34,290 nucleotides of DNA. It comes from a virus. A program made the position numbers and the translations under genes. Location of the stretch: the IMG/VR virus record IMGVR_UViG_3300037145_000024, positions 1 through 34,290 of that record. One strand, written 5' to 3'. Below the pieces are notes generated by a model that did no database searches, was not told where the DNA came from, and was given only the letters and a program-made list of their open reading frames with translations. The first letter of the stretch is position 1. Each line of letters opens with the position of its first letter. Of this stretch, positions 21,695 through 30,003 are shown in pieces.

Positions 21695-22933
21695 TTAGGT
21701 GGTCTGCGGCACAGCTTTCGCGATGCGCGCGCGACTCACATTGTCGGGGCTCGGCCCAATGCCGAGGATGGTGTTATAGCTCGTACCCGCGGCGATGACA
21801 CCGGCCGGATCGTAACTCGACCGCGCATATTCGCCAGCCCACAGGTCCATGTTCTCCCACTTCGGATGCGGGTCGGTGTGCTTGGCGCTCGGCAGGTTGA
21901 CGAACACCATTGCATCCTCGCCGGTGCAGTAGGTCGAGATGGCGGTAAGTCCCGATCCCTGCCAGTTAGCCGTGGTCGTCTGGTTGGTCGAACGCAGCCA
22001 ACGTGTGCCGGCGAGCTCGAGTACTTTGATTTCGCCGTCGTCGTCGTCGTCCATCAGCTCCTCGAGTTTGAGCTGACCCTCGGGGGTGTGCTTCAGGATG
22101 TCGACAACCGAATTGTTGGTGTTGTCGAGCGCGAACACATCGCCGACGAAGAAGGGATGGATCGAGCCATAGAAATAGCCGGTCTGCATCGGCGCAACGT
22201 TCTGGCCGAAGAGGCTGGGCGGCATCTGCTCGATGATCTGCTTGGTGAAGGCATAGAGCGGCCCCACGGTCGAATCCTGGTTCGATGTATTGGTATCCAG
22301 GGTGCGCAGATAGTCGAGGTTAATCATGATGAGCGTGTCGATCGTCTGTGCCAGGCGATAGGCCATCATGCGGCGATAATTCATCAAGTCATCCGAAATG
22401 GATGTCATGAAGGTCAAATCGCTGAAATTTGTATAGTCGGCCCACTGGCCCATCACGATATCGCGGAAGTTGCAGGTGATGGTGATCGGCTGCCCGATCG
22501 TGCCCTGCGTCTGCTGGGTGAGATTCGGGCCGATGGGCGGGGTGAGCATGAAATTACGGAAAGTCAAACCGCTCTTTTCCGGCATCGTCATGCGCGTGCA
22601 CAGTTGCAATTTATTCAGCTTCTTCGCGAGAAACTTCATAAATGCCTTGTTGTAGTGCACGGTTAGCCCAGCCTGCGGCATGTTGCCGGTCTGCTGTGCA
22701 GCCGGCGAGGCGCCATCGCCGCAGATCGCGCCGGTGGCGTAGGCTGCTGCCTCGTGGAGCGACATAGCCGAGGCGGTGTAGCTGGCCATTCCGAGCACCA
22801 ACAGCACCCAGCCCACGGCCAGGGTCAAGCGCACGCCTGGAAGCAGAATCCCGCGTACCAGCGCGCACGCTGCCACATTCACGCTATTCAAATCGAGCGT
22901 ACGTGGCCCTTTCATTCTTTGAGTATGTTTCAC
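21695..22933 (-). CDS. major capsid protein (N4-gp56 family-like)
   Basis: The 412-aa protein has the central pattern of N4-gp56-type capsid proteins: ITITCNFRDIVMGQWADYT, then SISDDLMNYRRMMAYRLAQT (helix), then a C-terminal region ending with DNVSRARIAKAV. It follows the scaffold-position gene by 18 bases and is followed by a hairpin and terminator. The GTG at 22933 has GGGAG 8 bases upstream. This start adds a 48-residue N-terminus with a strongly hydrophobic segment (LTLAVGWVLLVLGMASYTASA, about 37-57), odd for a capsid subunit. The next plausible ATG is at 22789, but it has no good ribosome site. Confidence 0.82.
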   Translation of the reverse strand: MKHTQRMKGPRTLDLNSVNVAACALVRGILLPGVRLTLAVGWVLLVLGMASYTASAMSLHEAAAYATGAICGDGASPAAQQTGNMPQAGLTVHYNKAFMKFLAKKLNKLQLCTRMTMPEKSGLTFRNFMLTPPIGPNLTQQTQGTIGQPITITCNFRDIVMGQWADYTNFSDLTFMTSISDDLMNYRRMMAYRLAQTIDTLIMINLDYLRTLDTNTSNQDSTVGPLYAFTKQIIEQMPPSLFGQNVAPMQTGYFYGSIHPFFVGDVFALDNTNNSVVDILKHTPEGQLKLEELMDDDDDGEIKVLELAGTRWLRSTNQTTTANWQGSGLTAISTYCTGEDAMVFVNLPSAKHTDPHPKWENMDLWAGEYARSSYDPAGVIAAGTSYNTILGIGPSPDNVSRARIAKAVPQTT

Positions 22934-22951
22934 TGCTTCTGCTCCCGGCCG

Positions 22952-23800
22952 CTACGCGCGCGCCTGACGGGGCGGATAGTGATAATTTGCCGCTTCGATG
23001 TAGTCCCTGTCGCGTGCACGCAGCAAGCGATCGGACTCTTTGAGCGGCATCTTATCGAATTCCTCCCGCGTCCACTTGGGTTTCCATTGAGGCAGTTGCG
23101 TCGAGCCGGTCCGGTTGATCCGGTGGCTGGTTGCAAAGGCCGCGTCGGTCTGCCGAGTACGGGAGTCCGGATTTTGGGCCGGGAGCACTGGTAGAGCTGG
23201 GGGTTGGATGCCGTCGGGGAGATCTTCCTCCGTTAAGAGGTATCCCCCTTGCTTCAATTCCTGAAAACACTGCTCCAGGATCTCCGCGGTGATGAGCCGA
23301 ATATTGCCTGTCCGGCTCCGCGCGTTGTCGAAAATTAGCTTTTTATTGTAGGGAACATCCTTTAACTCCGGATGCGTCGCGGCCCACGCGATCGCAGTCG
23401 CTTCAAAGCCTCTGGCGGCGATCTGCTCGGTATCGATGCCGGTCGCATTCTCGAAAAGTTTCACAATCGCGCCCGGCGCCTTTGCCGGATTGGTCAGTTC
23501 GCTGGTCGCCAGCATCTGCTCGTCGGCCGTCAGCGTGAGCCGGCGGGTGGGCGCAGGCTTGACCGTCGCGGGAATCGGCCCTGCAGGCTGCCTGGCGGGA
23601 CTGGCAAGATGCGCGCGTGCGTGCATGCTGGTCTTTTCGATTTTCCCGTAAACCTCATCCGGCGTCTTGCCATAAGTTCTCACTGCCTGCGAGCCGTCTT
23701 CGAGATCCGTCACGCGGCAAAAGCGGCCATCGTCGAGCGGCTTTGCTTCGTCGCTCGGCTGCTCCGCGCCTTTCTTCCCCGTGAGCCAGTAGGCTTTCAT
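22952..23800 (-). CDS. probable scaffolding protein
   Basis: The 282-aa charged, Pro/Ala/Gln-rich protein lies immediately before the capsid gene, where scaffolds are encoded. It has an N-terminal folded part (MKAYWLTGKKG), a disordered Pro/Ala linker (about 65-85), a central helical part (LTADEQMLATSELTNPAKA) and a basic C-terminus, as scaffolds use to bind coat protein. The ATG at 23800 overlaps the upstream stop (ATGA); a longer frame to 23902 runs through the upstream gene and is rejected. Assignment rests on position and composition. Confidence 0.58.
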   Translation of the reverse strand: MKAYWLTGKKGAEQPSDEAKPLDDGRFCRVTDLEDGSQAVRTYGKTPDEVYGKIEKTSMHARAHLASPARQPAGPIPATVKPAPTRRLTLTADEQMLATSELTNPAKAPGAIVKLFENATGIDTEQIAARGFEATAIAWAATHPELKDVPYNKKLIFDNARSRTGNIRLITAEILEQCFQELKQGGYLLTEEDLPDGIQPPALPVLPAQNPDSRTRQTDAAFATSHRINRTGSTQLPQWKPKWTREEFDKMPLKESDRLLRARDRDYIEAANYHYPPRQARA

Positions 23801-24141
23801 GCGGGCGGCCTCAAGTTGAAAGGTATAAAGAGAATTGGAGCATTCGGATCTGAGGCCCGCAGAAGGGGCGAATCGGGGTGGAGTCGGCAGAATTCTTCCC
23901 ACGCCGTTTTATATGGCGACGGATTACTATAATATTTCGCCAATGCTTCCGATACTTTCATGCTGCCCTCTTTGTAGCCCGCGGCGCGGGCGCACTCAAT
24001 GCACGCGGGCATGCGGGAACTTCTGTCGACGCTGCCCTGCAGATCGGTTTTGTACACGAAGCCGATCGCGAGCGCCTTCGGATGCGCGATGCAGTGGCGC
24101 TGCGTCTGATGCTCCTCGGCTTTTTTGAATCCGGCGATCAT
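23797..24141 (-). CDS. small Cys/His-motif protein (114 aa)
   Basis: The true start is ATG 24141, overlapping the upstream stop; an ORF extending to 24411 runs antilogically through the previous gene. HCIAH near residue 18 and MPACIECARAAG (about 44-55) suggest a zinc-binding fold. The C-terminal helix KTAWEEFCRLHPDSP is followed by a hydrophobic strand (NAPILFIPFNL). No family recognised. It lies in the capsid assembly block. Confidence 0.55.
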   Translation of the reverse strand: MIAGFKKAEEHQTQRHCIAHPKALAIGFVYKTDLQGSVDRSSRMPACIECARAAGYKEGSMKVSEALAKYYSNPSPYKTAWEEFCRLHPDSPLLRASDPNAPILFIPFNLRPPA

Positions 24142-24497
24142 GCTCGCTGATCCCTTCCTGTTTCGAGGCGGCGCGCGATGCGCTCCATCTTCCCCGGATC
24201 GCCCGGCGGCAGCGCGGCGATCCGCGCGGCGAGCCGCTCGCTGCAACCTGGTCCCGCTTCGATCATGCCGTCGTGCTCTGAGTAGTAATCGGCATATTGG
24301 CCGATCACAGCCTTGATGACTCCCGAATGCGGCGGAAGAGGTTGCGAGGGATCTAAGACGAAGTAAGCAGCCTGAGTGGGCGCCCGGTAGATGAGATTGC
24401 CTGGTCGCCAATATCGCGTCCAGTCTGAGATTTTGGCCCGCGGCGCCACGAGGAAGCCAGCCAGTAATCCGAGAAATCCGCGCCTGCCGATATTCAC
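24138..24497 (-). CDS. protein with twin-arginine-type N-terminus (119 aa)
   Basis: The start is GTG 24497 (GTGA overlap with the previous stop). The N-terminus reads VNIGRRGFLGLLAGFLVAPRA: an R-R-x-F-L motif followed by a hydrophobic segment, as in Tat signal peptides. I recall similar N-termini in other phage structural-region proteins. The rest has ...QAAYFVLDPSQPLPPHSG... and charged helices. Whether it is exported or the hydrophobic helix is virion-internal is unknown. Confidence 0.58.
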   Translation of the reverse strand: MNIGRRGFLGLLAGFLVAPRAKISDWTRYWRPGNLIYRAPTQAAYFVLDPSQPLPPHSGVIKAVIGQYADYYSEHDGMIEAGPGCSERLAARIAALPPGDPGKMERIARRLETGRDQRA

Positions 24498-24952
24498 TGC
24501 GTCTGCCTCTTCTTCTTCGGCTCGAGCTTTTGGAGCTCCGCCTGGATCAGTCCGCTTTCGCTGTCGAGGATCTGCCGGTAGATGGCCATGTACGCCCAGC
24601 CGGCGGCGATTTTGTCCGCATTTCTGAGCGGATCCTGCTGGGACACGAGTGTAGCCGCCTTCTCCGCCTCGGCGCAAGTCCTTTTGCGCAGCCGGCACAG
24701 TACTTCCCAGCCCGGCTCCTGGATGAGTTTCCGAAGCGCGTTGCGATCGGCGTCATTGAGAGCCCGCAAGGGATCGAACGGATCCGTCGATAATTCGGCT
24801 TCGGCTGTCTCGGGCTCGCCCTCTTCCATCACATCGCGGGCGAGCTGCTCCATCTCGGCATTCAGCGGCACGCCGGCGAGGAAGTTTTCTAGCGTCGGCT
24901 TTCGATCGGGGATTTCTTCTTCGCCTGTCATCAGTTGATTCGCTTGGGTCAT
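24494..24952 (-). CDS. hypothetical acidic protein in capsid block (152 aa)
   Basis: A very acidic N-terminal half (EEGEPETAEAELSTDPFDPL) and a helical C-terminal half with two Cys (VLCRLRKRTCAEAEKA), ending in a basic tail KKKRQTQ. The ATG at 24952 follows two bases after the previous stop; a TTG at 24973 is also possible. No domain recognised. It may be an assembly cofactor. Confidence 0.55.
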   Translation of the reverse strand: MTQANQLMTGEEEIPDRKPTLENFLAGVPLNAEMEQLARDVMEEGEPETAEAELSTDPFDPLRALNDADRNALRKLIQEPGWEVLCRLRKRTCAEAEKAATLVSQQDPLRNADKIAAGWAYMAIYRQILDSESGLIQAELQKLEPKKKRQTQ

Positions 24953-24954
24953 TT

Positions 24955-25149
24955 TCAGAGCGACTTGAGCCAAGCCAAAAACTGCTCAAAAAGGGTCGGA
25001 TCGTGAATCACAACTTCGAGGGCTGGGGCCTCTTTCGAGGCGGTCTCGTGCAGGTCGAGCGACACTGGAACCTTCTTCACTTTCTTCTTGCTCGCTGCTT
25101 TCTTCAGAGCTTTCCTGGCTATTGCAACTTTTGCCTTTGGCGTCGTCAT
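24955..25149 (-). CDS. Lys-rich histone-like N-terminus peptide (64 aa)
   Basis: Residues 4-29 are Lys/Ala-rich (PKAKVAIARKALKKAASKKK), like histone H1 tails. The C-terminal half is an amphipathic helix (PTLFEQFLAWLKSL). AAAGGGGAACCA precedes the ATG, one of the repeated ribosome sites of this phage. It lies just after the portal gene. A DNA-condensing or portal/DNA-associated role is a guess. Confidence 0.6.
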   Translation of the reverse strand: MTTPKAKVAIARKALKKAASKKKVKKVPVSLDLHETASKEAPALEVVIHDPTLFEQFLAWLKSL

Positions 25150-25162
25150 TGGTTCCCCTTTC

Positions 25163-27328
25163 CTATTCTGCCAGCGCGTCGGGCACGCCGCCCTTCAAAA
25201 ATCCCTCATCCTGATTGCGCTCGACCAGGCCCTCGGCGCGTTCCAAGGGTATCGCGCCAGCCATGTGCTCGGCTGCAATCTCGGTGATCTTGTTGGTCTG
25301 ATCCACCTGGCCCTGCGCCTGGATCGCCTGCTGTTTGTTCTGGCCGCGCTTATCCTCGACCTGGAGCTGGCCCTGCACCTTTTGCGCGCCGGGCGAATTT
25401 TGTTTGTAGCTCTGCATCTCCTGCGGCGTCATGTCGCGATAGATGTTGTCGGCGTTGCCGTCGAGCTCGCTCATGCGAATGAAGAGATCCTCAATCGAAG
25501 TAAAGTCGATGGTCCGGCCGGTCTGGTGCAGCGCATCGAGCGCCTGCGGTTGCTGGATGATCTGCAGCAAGAATGGAATGAGCTGCTGAATCGCCTGGCG
25601 CGCCATCATGCGCTGGCCGGCAAGCACGTTCACCGTGAATTCGGCGGCGAAAATCTTCTCGACGTTGAGCTCACCCTTGGGTCCGATCAGCGCATCGGAG
25701 TACTTCTTTTTGAGAATCCTGCGCACTTCGGCCGGCGGCATCTTCAGTCGCACGACGTCAATCAAAAAATAGATGAACCGCTCGAGCGCGTTCGCCTGCC
25801 AGCGCACCGGCCCGGCGACGTTCTCATCGGCCTTGCCGCCCACGCGATTGACGCCCGCGGCCGTACGCATGGCGGAGCTTCCGGGGCCGCCGAGGTTGCC
25901 TTGCATCGTGGTCGCGTTCGCGCCAACCAGATCCTGGCCGCCCTGCTTCGCTTCCTGATAGACCGTCCACGCTTCTTTCGGAATCGCCGGCTTTTCGATG
26001 TAGCCCACGGCGTCGCGAACGTGTTCGCCTGGCGCGGTATCGACCTGGAGGAAGGTCGCCAGGCCTGCGATCACGTTCTGCGTCGGGGCATTCATGCCGC
26101 GGCGGATGAGGAGCGGCGTGTTAAACCACATCCCGATCATCTTCAAAACTTCGTTGAGTACGCCCTGCTCCATGCGCTGATCGCCGGAGTTGAGCCGGCC
26201 GATCCCCATGCCGTAGCCCATATTTGGGATATTCCACCAATTCATGGTGTAGTGCAGCGCGTGGTCGCCCATGTCGTGTTCTTCGTTGCGGATCACGATG
26301 TAGCGGCCTTCGACGCACCAAACCACGGTGACGCGCTCGGCGTCCCATTTGGTTATTAGTGGGTACGGCTTGACGAATGGATCCGCGCTCATCTGGCGCT
26401 GTTCGCCTTCGGCGTGCGCGACAACGCTCGATTGATTGGTGAACTGGTCGGCGGTCATCGACGCCGGCGCCGCGTCGCCTTGCGGCCGATCGAGGAAAAA
26501 CTTTTCGAGCTCCTCGCGGTTGGGAATGTTCTTGTAGCACGAGAGTTTTGAGAGCTGCTGCAGGCCCTGGAAATCGACAACTTCGTAGTCGATCACATAG
26601 CGTGCGCTCTCCTCCGGAGCATTCGGCGTGCGCCAGTCCGGATCGAATAGCGCGGTGCCGAGGCGCATGTATTCGATGAAGGGCCAGGTCTCTTCGATCT
26701 CCTCGGGCACGATTTTGAAATCGTCGCTTTCCTCGGTCGGCACGGATTCGGTCCCACCGAGTGGCAGCGGGATTTCCGCCTCCGGTTTTTGTCGTTTACG
26801 GATTTTCTTGATGACCTTCTTCGTTTCGACGCCGGGGCGGAGAATGCCGGTTCCATAGAGCGCCGCCGACTCGTTCGCCAGGCTGAAGTGGTATTCGGCT
26901 TTCGCGCGCTTCATCAATACCCAAAGCAGATGCGTCCACGCCTGCATCTGGAGCTCGGTCGAATCACCCTCCGGCTGCAGCACGAACGGTTTTTGATTCC
27001 CCCATACGCCGTTGTGGACCTGGCCCGCCATGGTCACGGTGTTCTTCGCAACCAGGAAGCGCGAGATCCTCACGGGCCGTCCGTCTGCCACGCGCACCCA
27101 CCGATCGTTCACTGGCGATTGGTACAAAATGTCGGCCGCTTGCCATTCGAGTAACCAGCTGTTCGTTTCGAGGTACGCTTTTGCCTTTTGGTAATCCGAA
27201 ACTACGATGGAGGCTGCGGCATCGTCATCAAATGCTGGCTTTTTCACACCGCCGTCGGTCGTTGTTACCTGGCTGGGCTGAATCTGTGGGTTGATATCTG
27301 CGGCGAGCTCTAGAACGCTAGCTGACAA
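25163..27328 (-). CDS. portal protein
   Basis: The 721-aa protein lies between the terminase region and the capsid assembly genes. It forms the dodecameric ring through which DNA enters the head. Sequence features fit podovirus portals: an early helical region with SDYQKAKAYLETNSWLLEWQ, a wing part with WPFIEYMRLGTALFDPDWR, and a long helical barrel region containing IYFLIDVVRLKMPPAEVRRILKK, followed by a Gln-rich C-terminal barrel (QGQLQVEDKRGQNKQQAIQAQ). The start is TTG 27328, with GGAGG 6 bases upstream, overlapping the HNH remnant by 11 bases. Confidence 0.82.
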   Translation of the reverse strand: MSASVLELAADINPQIQPSQVTTTDGGVKKPAFDDDAAASIVVSDYQKAKAYLETNSWLLEWQAADILYQSPVNDRWVRVADGRPVRISRFLVAKNTVTMAGQVHNGVWGNQKPFVLQPEGDSTELQMQAWTHLLWVLMKRAKAEYHFSLANESAALYGTGILRPGVETKKVIKKIRKRQKPEAEIPLPLGGTESVPTEESDDFKIVPEEIEETWPFIEYMRLGTALFDPDWRTPNAPEESARYVIDYEVVDFQGLQQLSKLSCYKNIPNREELEKFFLDRPQGDAAPASMTADQFTNQSSVVAHAEGEQRQMSADPFVKPYPLITKWDAERVTVVWCVEGRYIVIRNEEHDMGDHALHYTMNWWNIPNMGYGMGIGRLNSGDQRMEQGVLNEVLKMIGMWFNTPLLIRRGMNAPTQNVIAGLATFLQVDTAPGEHVRDAVGYIEKPAIPKEAWTVYQEAKQGGQDLVGANATTMQGNLGGPGSSAMRTAAGVNRVGGKADENVAGPVRWQANALERFIYFLIDVVRLKMPPAEVRRILKKKYSDALIGPKGELNVEKIFAAEFTVNVLAGQRMMARQAIQQLIPFLLQIIQQPQALDALHQTGRTIDFTSIEDLFIRMSELDGNADNIYRDMTPQEMQSYKQNSPGAQKVQGQLQVEDKRGQNKQQAIQAQGQVDQTNKITEIAAEHMAGAIPLERAEGLVERNQDEGFLKGGVPDALAE

Positions 27329-27578
27329 GATGCGCCTCCGCGGGGAAATTTAGGAGTGCGAATTGTCCGAAGTGTAGCAGGGCCGCTCGATCGTACGCTA
27401 AGATCACGCGGTGCATCCAGAGCGTCTTCTGCTTGCCGGCAGCCCACACGTGCCGAATCGCGTAAAAGGAGTGGGTGTAATCATTCCAATAAGCATGCCA
27501 CTTACTCTGATTCAAAAACTCGAAATCCTCATCATCGACGATGGCCACTTGCCTCTGCGTGAGCGGAATTATCTTCAT
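27318..27578 (-). pseudogene. truncated phage HNH/AP2-type endonuclease
   Basis: The N-terminal 55 or so residues (MKIIPLTQRQVAIVDDEDFE, then FLNQSKWHAYW, then KTLWMHRVILA) match the conserved start of phage HNH endonucleases carrying an AP2-type DNA-binding domain. In intact members MHR-I-L is followed by the HNH core with D-H; here the sequence changes to unrelated residues and stops 29 codons later, over the portal start. The endonuclease is therefore a remnant. Its position between terminase and portal is a classic site for free-standing homing endonucleases. Confidence 0.72.
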
Positions 27579-27580
27579 CG

Positions 27581-30001
27581 TCAACCGTCCAAACCTCCGG
27601 GCAGCGGCGGCAGCCCGTTCGAAGTCACTGCCGATTCCATGGCCATCATACTCGCCTGCGCGATCCGCTTCGCCTCTTCGTCGATCAGAGGCACGCCCTG
27701 CTGTTCGAAAATCTGATTCCACTGCTGCTCCTCGCGGAGCTGCTGCTGCCACAAAATTTCTTCCTCGGTCATTTGCGCGCGGATGAGCGAGATATGCGAA
27801 TTCTCGGCGATCCGGCGGATGGCGTCGATGATGCCGTTCTGGCCGATCATGCCGAAGCGGGTAAATTGCCGGTGGCACTCCTTCATGTTGGTCATGCCCT
27901 GCGACATCAAAAGCCGGCCGGCTTTCATAATCGGCTCGAGGTTGAGGATCGCCTGCGCCCGCACATGGTCGTCTTCTTCGAAAGGAACCCACTCGACCCG
28001 CGTCGAGACGTTGCGGCGAAGCATTTCGGTGCGGATGATCGAACCCATGTACTCTGAGCCCGGCATCTCTTCGATGATGAGCGCGTCGGGTTCGTGGAGC
28101 TTCAGCGTCTTCACGATCTTTTCGCCGAGTCCGCTTGGCGCATAACTGCCCTGCCAGGTGTCGAGCACGAAAACTTTGCCGCCGACGATGCGTGCCGCTG
28201 CGCCTTCAGCCTGGTCAACCATGTACGGCTTGCCGCCGTATGGCAGGCGCCAGCAAACATAGGTGCCGTCGCCGATCGCGGGGATCTTATCGACGGGATA
28301 GAGCGAGGCCTGCCACATCTTTTCGGGAAACTTCGACACCGATGCGCCGATCGGGTCGTTCTGCTGCTGGCAGTTGTGGACCGCGAACCCGTCACATACG
28401 AAGTTGTGCGTGCCCGTCTCAAAATCGTAGACTTGCTCCTCGCCCATCGATTCCATCGCTGCAACGATGGGATGCCTACCTCCTCCGGCTCTCCCGGTCG
28501 TTTCGGAAATTTGACTAGCGCCCCAGAGGGTCGCGAGAATCCGGCCTTGTTTTGCCATGCGCGCATTTTGGAGTAATCGAATCAGGAAAGATCTGCCGCC
28601 TCCGAGCGCAAAGCGGTCAGTTGTATGGGTCATTCCCATTCCGTGGCTAATTCCAAGCCGTTGAAGTACCCTCAAGAGCTCGGCATGCACTTCTGGATTT
28701 TCGGTCTGTTTCTGATAGATCACGGTGCCGGCCCGACTTATCGACCCTTCGCCATCAAACATGCCGCCTAACCAGTCGAAATCGCGCTGCCCTTCACGTT
28801 CGCATGGTTGCGATGGTGTGTAGACGGATACCATTTTGGTTCCGACCTTCAGAGGGCGATATTGAAGTTCCCCCCCGTTTGGCGGACGGAGAAATCTGTG
28901 GTCGAAAGTTGGGTGGGTGACGCGACCCGAATCCGTCGTGACTCTGGCTACCTCGGCACGCCGCGTGAATATTTTACTCACGGTGGTTTTTCTGAGTTTG
29001 ATCGCGTAACGCGCCGTTCGCTCAAACCCTATAACCTCGTCGCCTATCTTGATCTGCTCGATCGGTCTTTCTGTCCAATCGGCCATGAGAACGCGGCAGC
29101 CAGCTCGGAAGCACATGAAGGTTTCGAATTCAGCCATGAAGAGATCGCGCAGTGAGTCGTAATCCATCTCCGGCAGCTCGGCGAAATTGCAAATGAGATC
29201 CTCTTCGGCGGGGAATTCGCCTCGCACTAGCGCCTCGCCGCTGATGACTTTGACTGACGCGCGGATGAGCACTTTCCACTTTTTCGGATTCAGCGTTTCG
29301 AGCTCGTGGCCGTAATAGTCTTCGGGGTGGTAGCGAGTACCGCGGATGTTGAAGTAGCCGCCGGCGCGCAGCGTGTTCTTGTTGGTGGTGCATACGCTGA
29401 TGAGAGCTTTGCGCACATCGTCTGTGGCGTGCTTGCCGGAGTTGATCGCATCGACAACGTCATCATTGTTGAGCAAAAGCGGATGCCAGCCGGCCTGCGC
29501 TGTCTTCGGCGAGGTATAGCCGATGGAGGGATCAATCGACGGGTCGCGCCTGGTCGAGCAGTCGTAGCAGTCCTCCCGTTTGCGTTTGTTGAAGCCGATT
29601 TCCGGATACAACCGACCAAGTATTCCACGACCAAAGTGCTGAACCGTCACTTCCATCATGCCGGCGGCGAGCGGCTGTGTGGCCGTCTCGTAGAGCGCAG
29701 TGAGCCTTTCCGAGTGGGCCGCGAACCATTGCGCGGTGTCGACCAGGCCGAGGGTGGTTTTGAAAGTCTTTCGTGGATCGAGATGCATCCTGGAATGGAT
29801 CGGATCCTGCTCCTCGATCGGGAGGGATCGGTTTTTCGGAAAGAAGAGGTCGACAGCAGGGCCGTGCAATTTGCGGTTGAACTGGTTGAAGCCCATCGCC
29901 GCGGCTGCGAAGAAGTGATCGGTCTCGAAACGGAAGCGTATCTCTTCGCGGTAAGCGGGGTCTGTGTCCAGCCGGGCTGAGTCGACGATCGCCTCGATCA
30001 A
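27581..30001 (-). CDS. terL: terminase large subunit interrupted by an intein
   Basis: The 806-aa ORF encodes the DNA-packaging motor. The ATPase part holds a Walker A-like segment (DPRKTFKTT, about 75-83) and a Walker B-like segment (LLLNNDDVVD, 175-184). The nuclease part includes KVFVLDTWQGSY (609-620), DALIIEEMPGSEY (639-651) and EEDDHVRAQAI (675-685). An intein occupies residues 297-543; the exteins (FETFM / CQQQND) rejoin to a normal terminase of about 559 aa. The start is TTG 30001, just after the previous stop. The segment coding LETLNPKKWKVLIRAS (234-249) is duplicated at 34057-34117. Confidence 0.9.
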   Translation of the reverse strand: MIEAIVDSARLDTDPAYREEIRFRFETDHFFAAAAMGFNQFNRKLHGPAVDLFFPKNRSLPIEEQDPIHSRMHLDPRKTFKTTLGLVDTAQWFAAHSERLTALYETATQPLAAGMMEVTVQHFGRGILGRLYPEIGFNKRKREDCYDCSTRRDPSIDPSIGYTSPKTAQAGWHPLLLNNDDVVDAINSGKHATDDVRKALISVCTTNKNTLRAGGYFNIRGTRYHPEDYYGHELETLNPKKWKVLIRASVKVISGEALVRGEFPAEEDLICNFAELPEMDYDSLRDLFMAEFETFMCFRAGCRVLMADWTERPIEQIKIGDEVIGFERTARYAIKLRKTTVSKIFTRRAEVARVTTDSGRVTHPTFDHRFLRPPNGGELQYRPLKVGTKMVSVYTPSQPCEREGQRDFDWLGGMFDGEGSISRAGTVIYQKQTENPEVHAELLRVLQRLGISHGMGMTHTTDRFALGGGRSFLIRLLQNARMAKQGRILATLWGASQISETTGRAGGGRHPIVAAMESMGEEQVYDFETGTHNFVCDGFAVHNCQQQNDPIGASVSKFPEKMWQASLYPVDKIPAIGDGTYVCWRLPYGGKPYMVDQAEGAAARIVGGKVFVLDTWQGSYAPSGLGEKIVKTLKLHEPDALIIEEMPGSEYMGSIIRTEMLRRNVSTRVEWVPFEEDDHVRAQAILNLEPIMKAGRLLMSQGMTNMKECHRQFTRFGMIGQNGIIDAIRRIAENSHISLIRAQMTEEEILWQQQLREEQQWNQIFEQQGVPLIDEEAKRIAQASMMAMESAVTSNGLPPLPGGLDG
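28373..29113 (-). mobile_element. intein with a LAGLIDADG-type motif in terminase
   Basis: The intein is 247 aa. Block A begins with Cys (CFRAGCRVLMADW, then IKIGDEVIG). Block B contains TTDSGRVTHPTFDHRF. The end is block F/G, VYDFETGTHNFVCDGFAVHN, with the splice Asn followed by extein Cys544. DWLGGMFDGEGSI (409-421) is one LAGLIDADG/DOD motif; a second motif is not evident, and the length is short for a bifunctional intein, so the endonuclease may be reduced. Splicing residues (Cys1, His-Asn, Cys+1) are all present, so protein splicing is expected. Confidence 0.9.
29244..29304. repeat. dispersed repeat, copy 1 (inside terminase gene)
   Basis: Source copy of a 61-bp repeat shared with 34057-34117: the first 47 bases are identical and 59 of 61 match in total. 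It codes terminase residues around 233-252. See copy 2. Confidence 0.9.
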
Positions 30002-30003
30002 GG

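Noticed and set aside
13656-26359. Long plus-strand ORFs (13656-14594, 17478-18485, 21545-22666, 25088-26359)
   Set aside because: They lie opposite clear minus-strand structural genes, have shadow-like composition and no ribosome sites; high GC opens antisense frames.
28373-28900. Second LAGLIDADG motif in the intein
   Set aside because: No segment has the L-x-G-x-x-D-x-x-G pattern besides DWLGGMFDGEG, so only one motif is claimed.
25163-30001. tRNA genes or attachment sites in the packaging region
   Set aside because: No cloverleaf-like sequences and no integrase or att-type duplications were visible; the 61-bp repeat is coding and not at genome ends.
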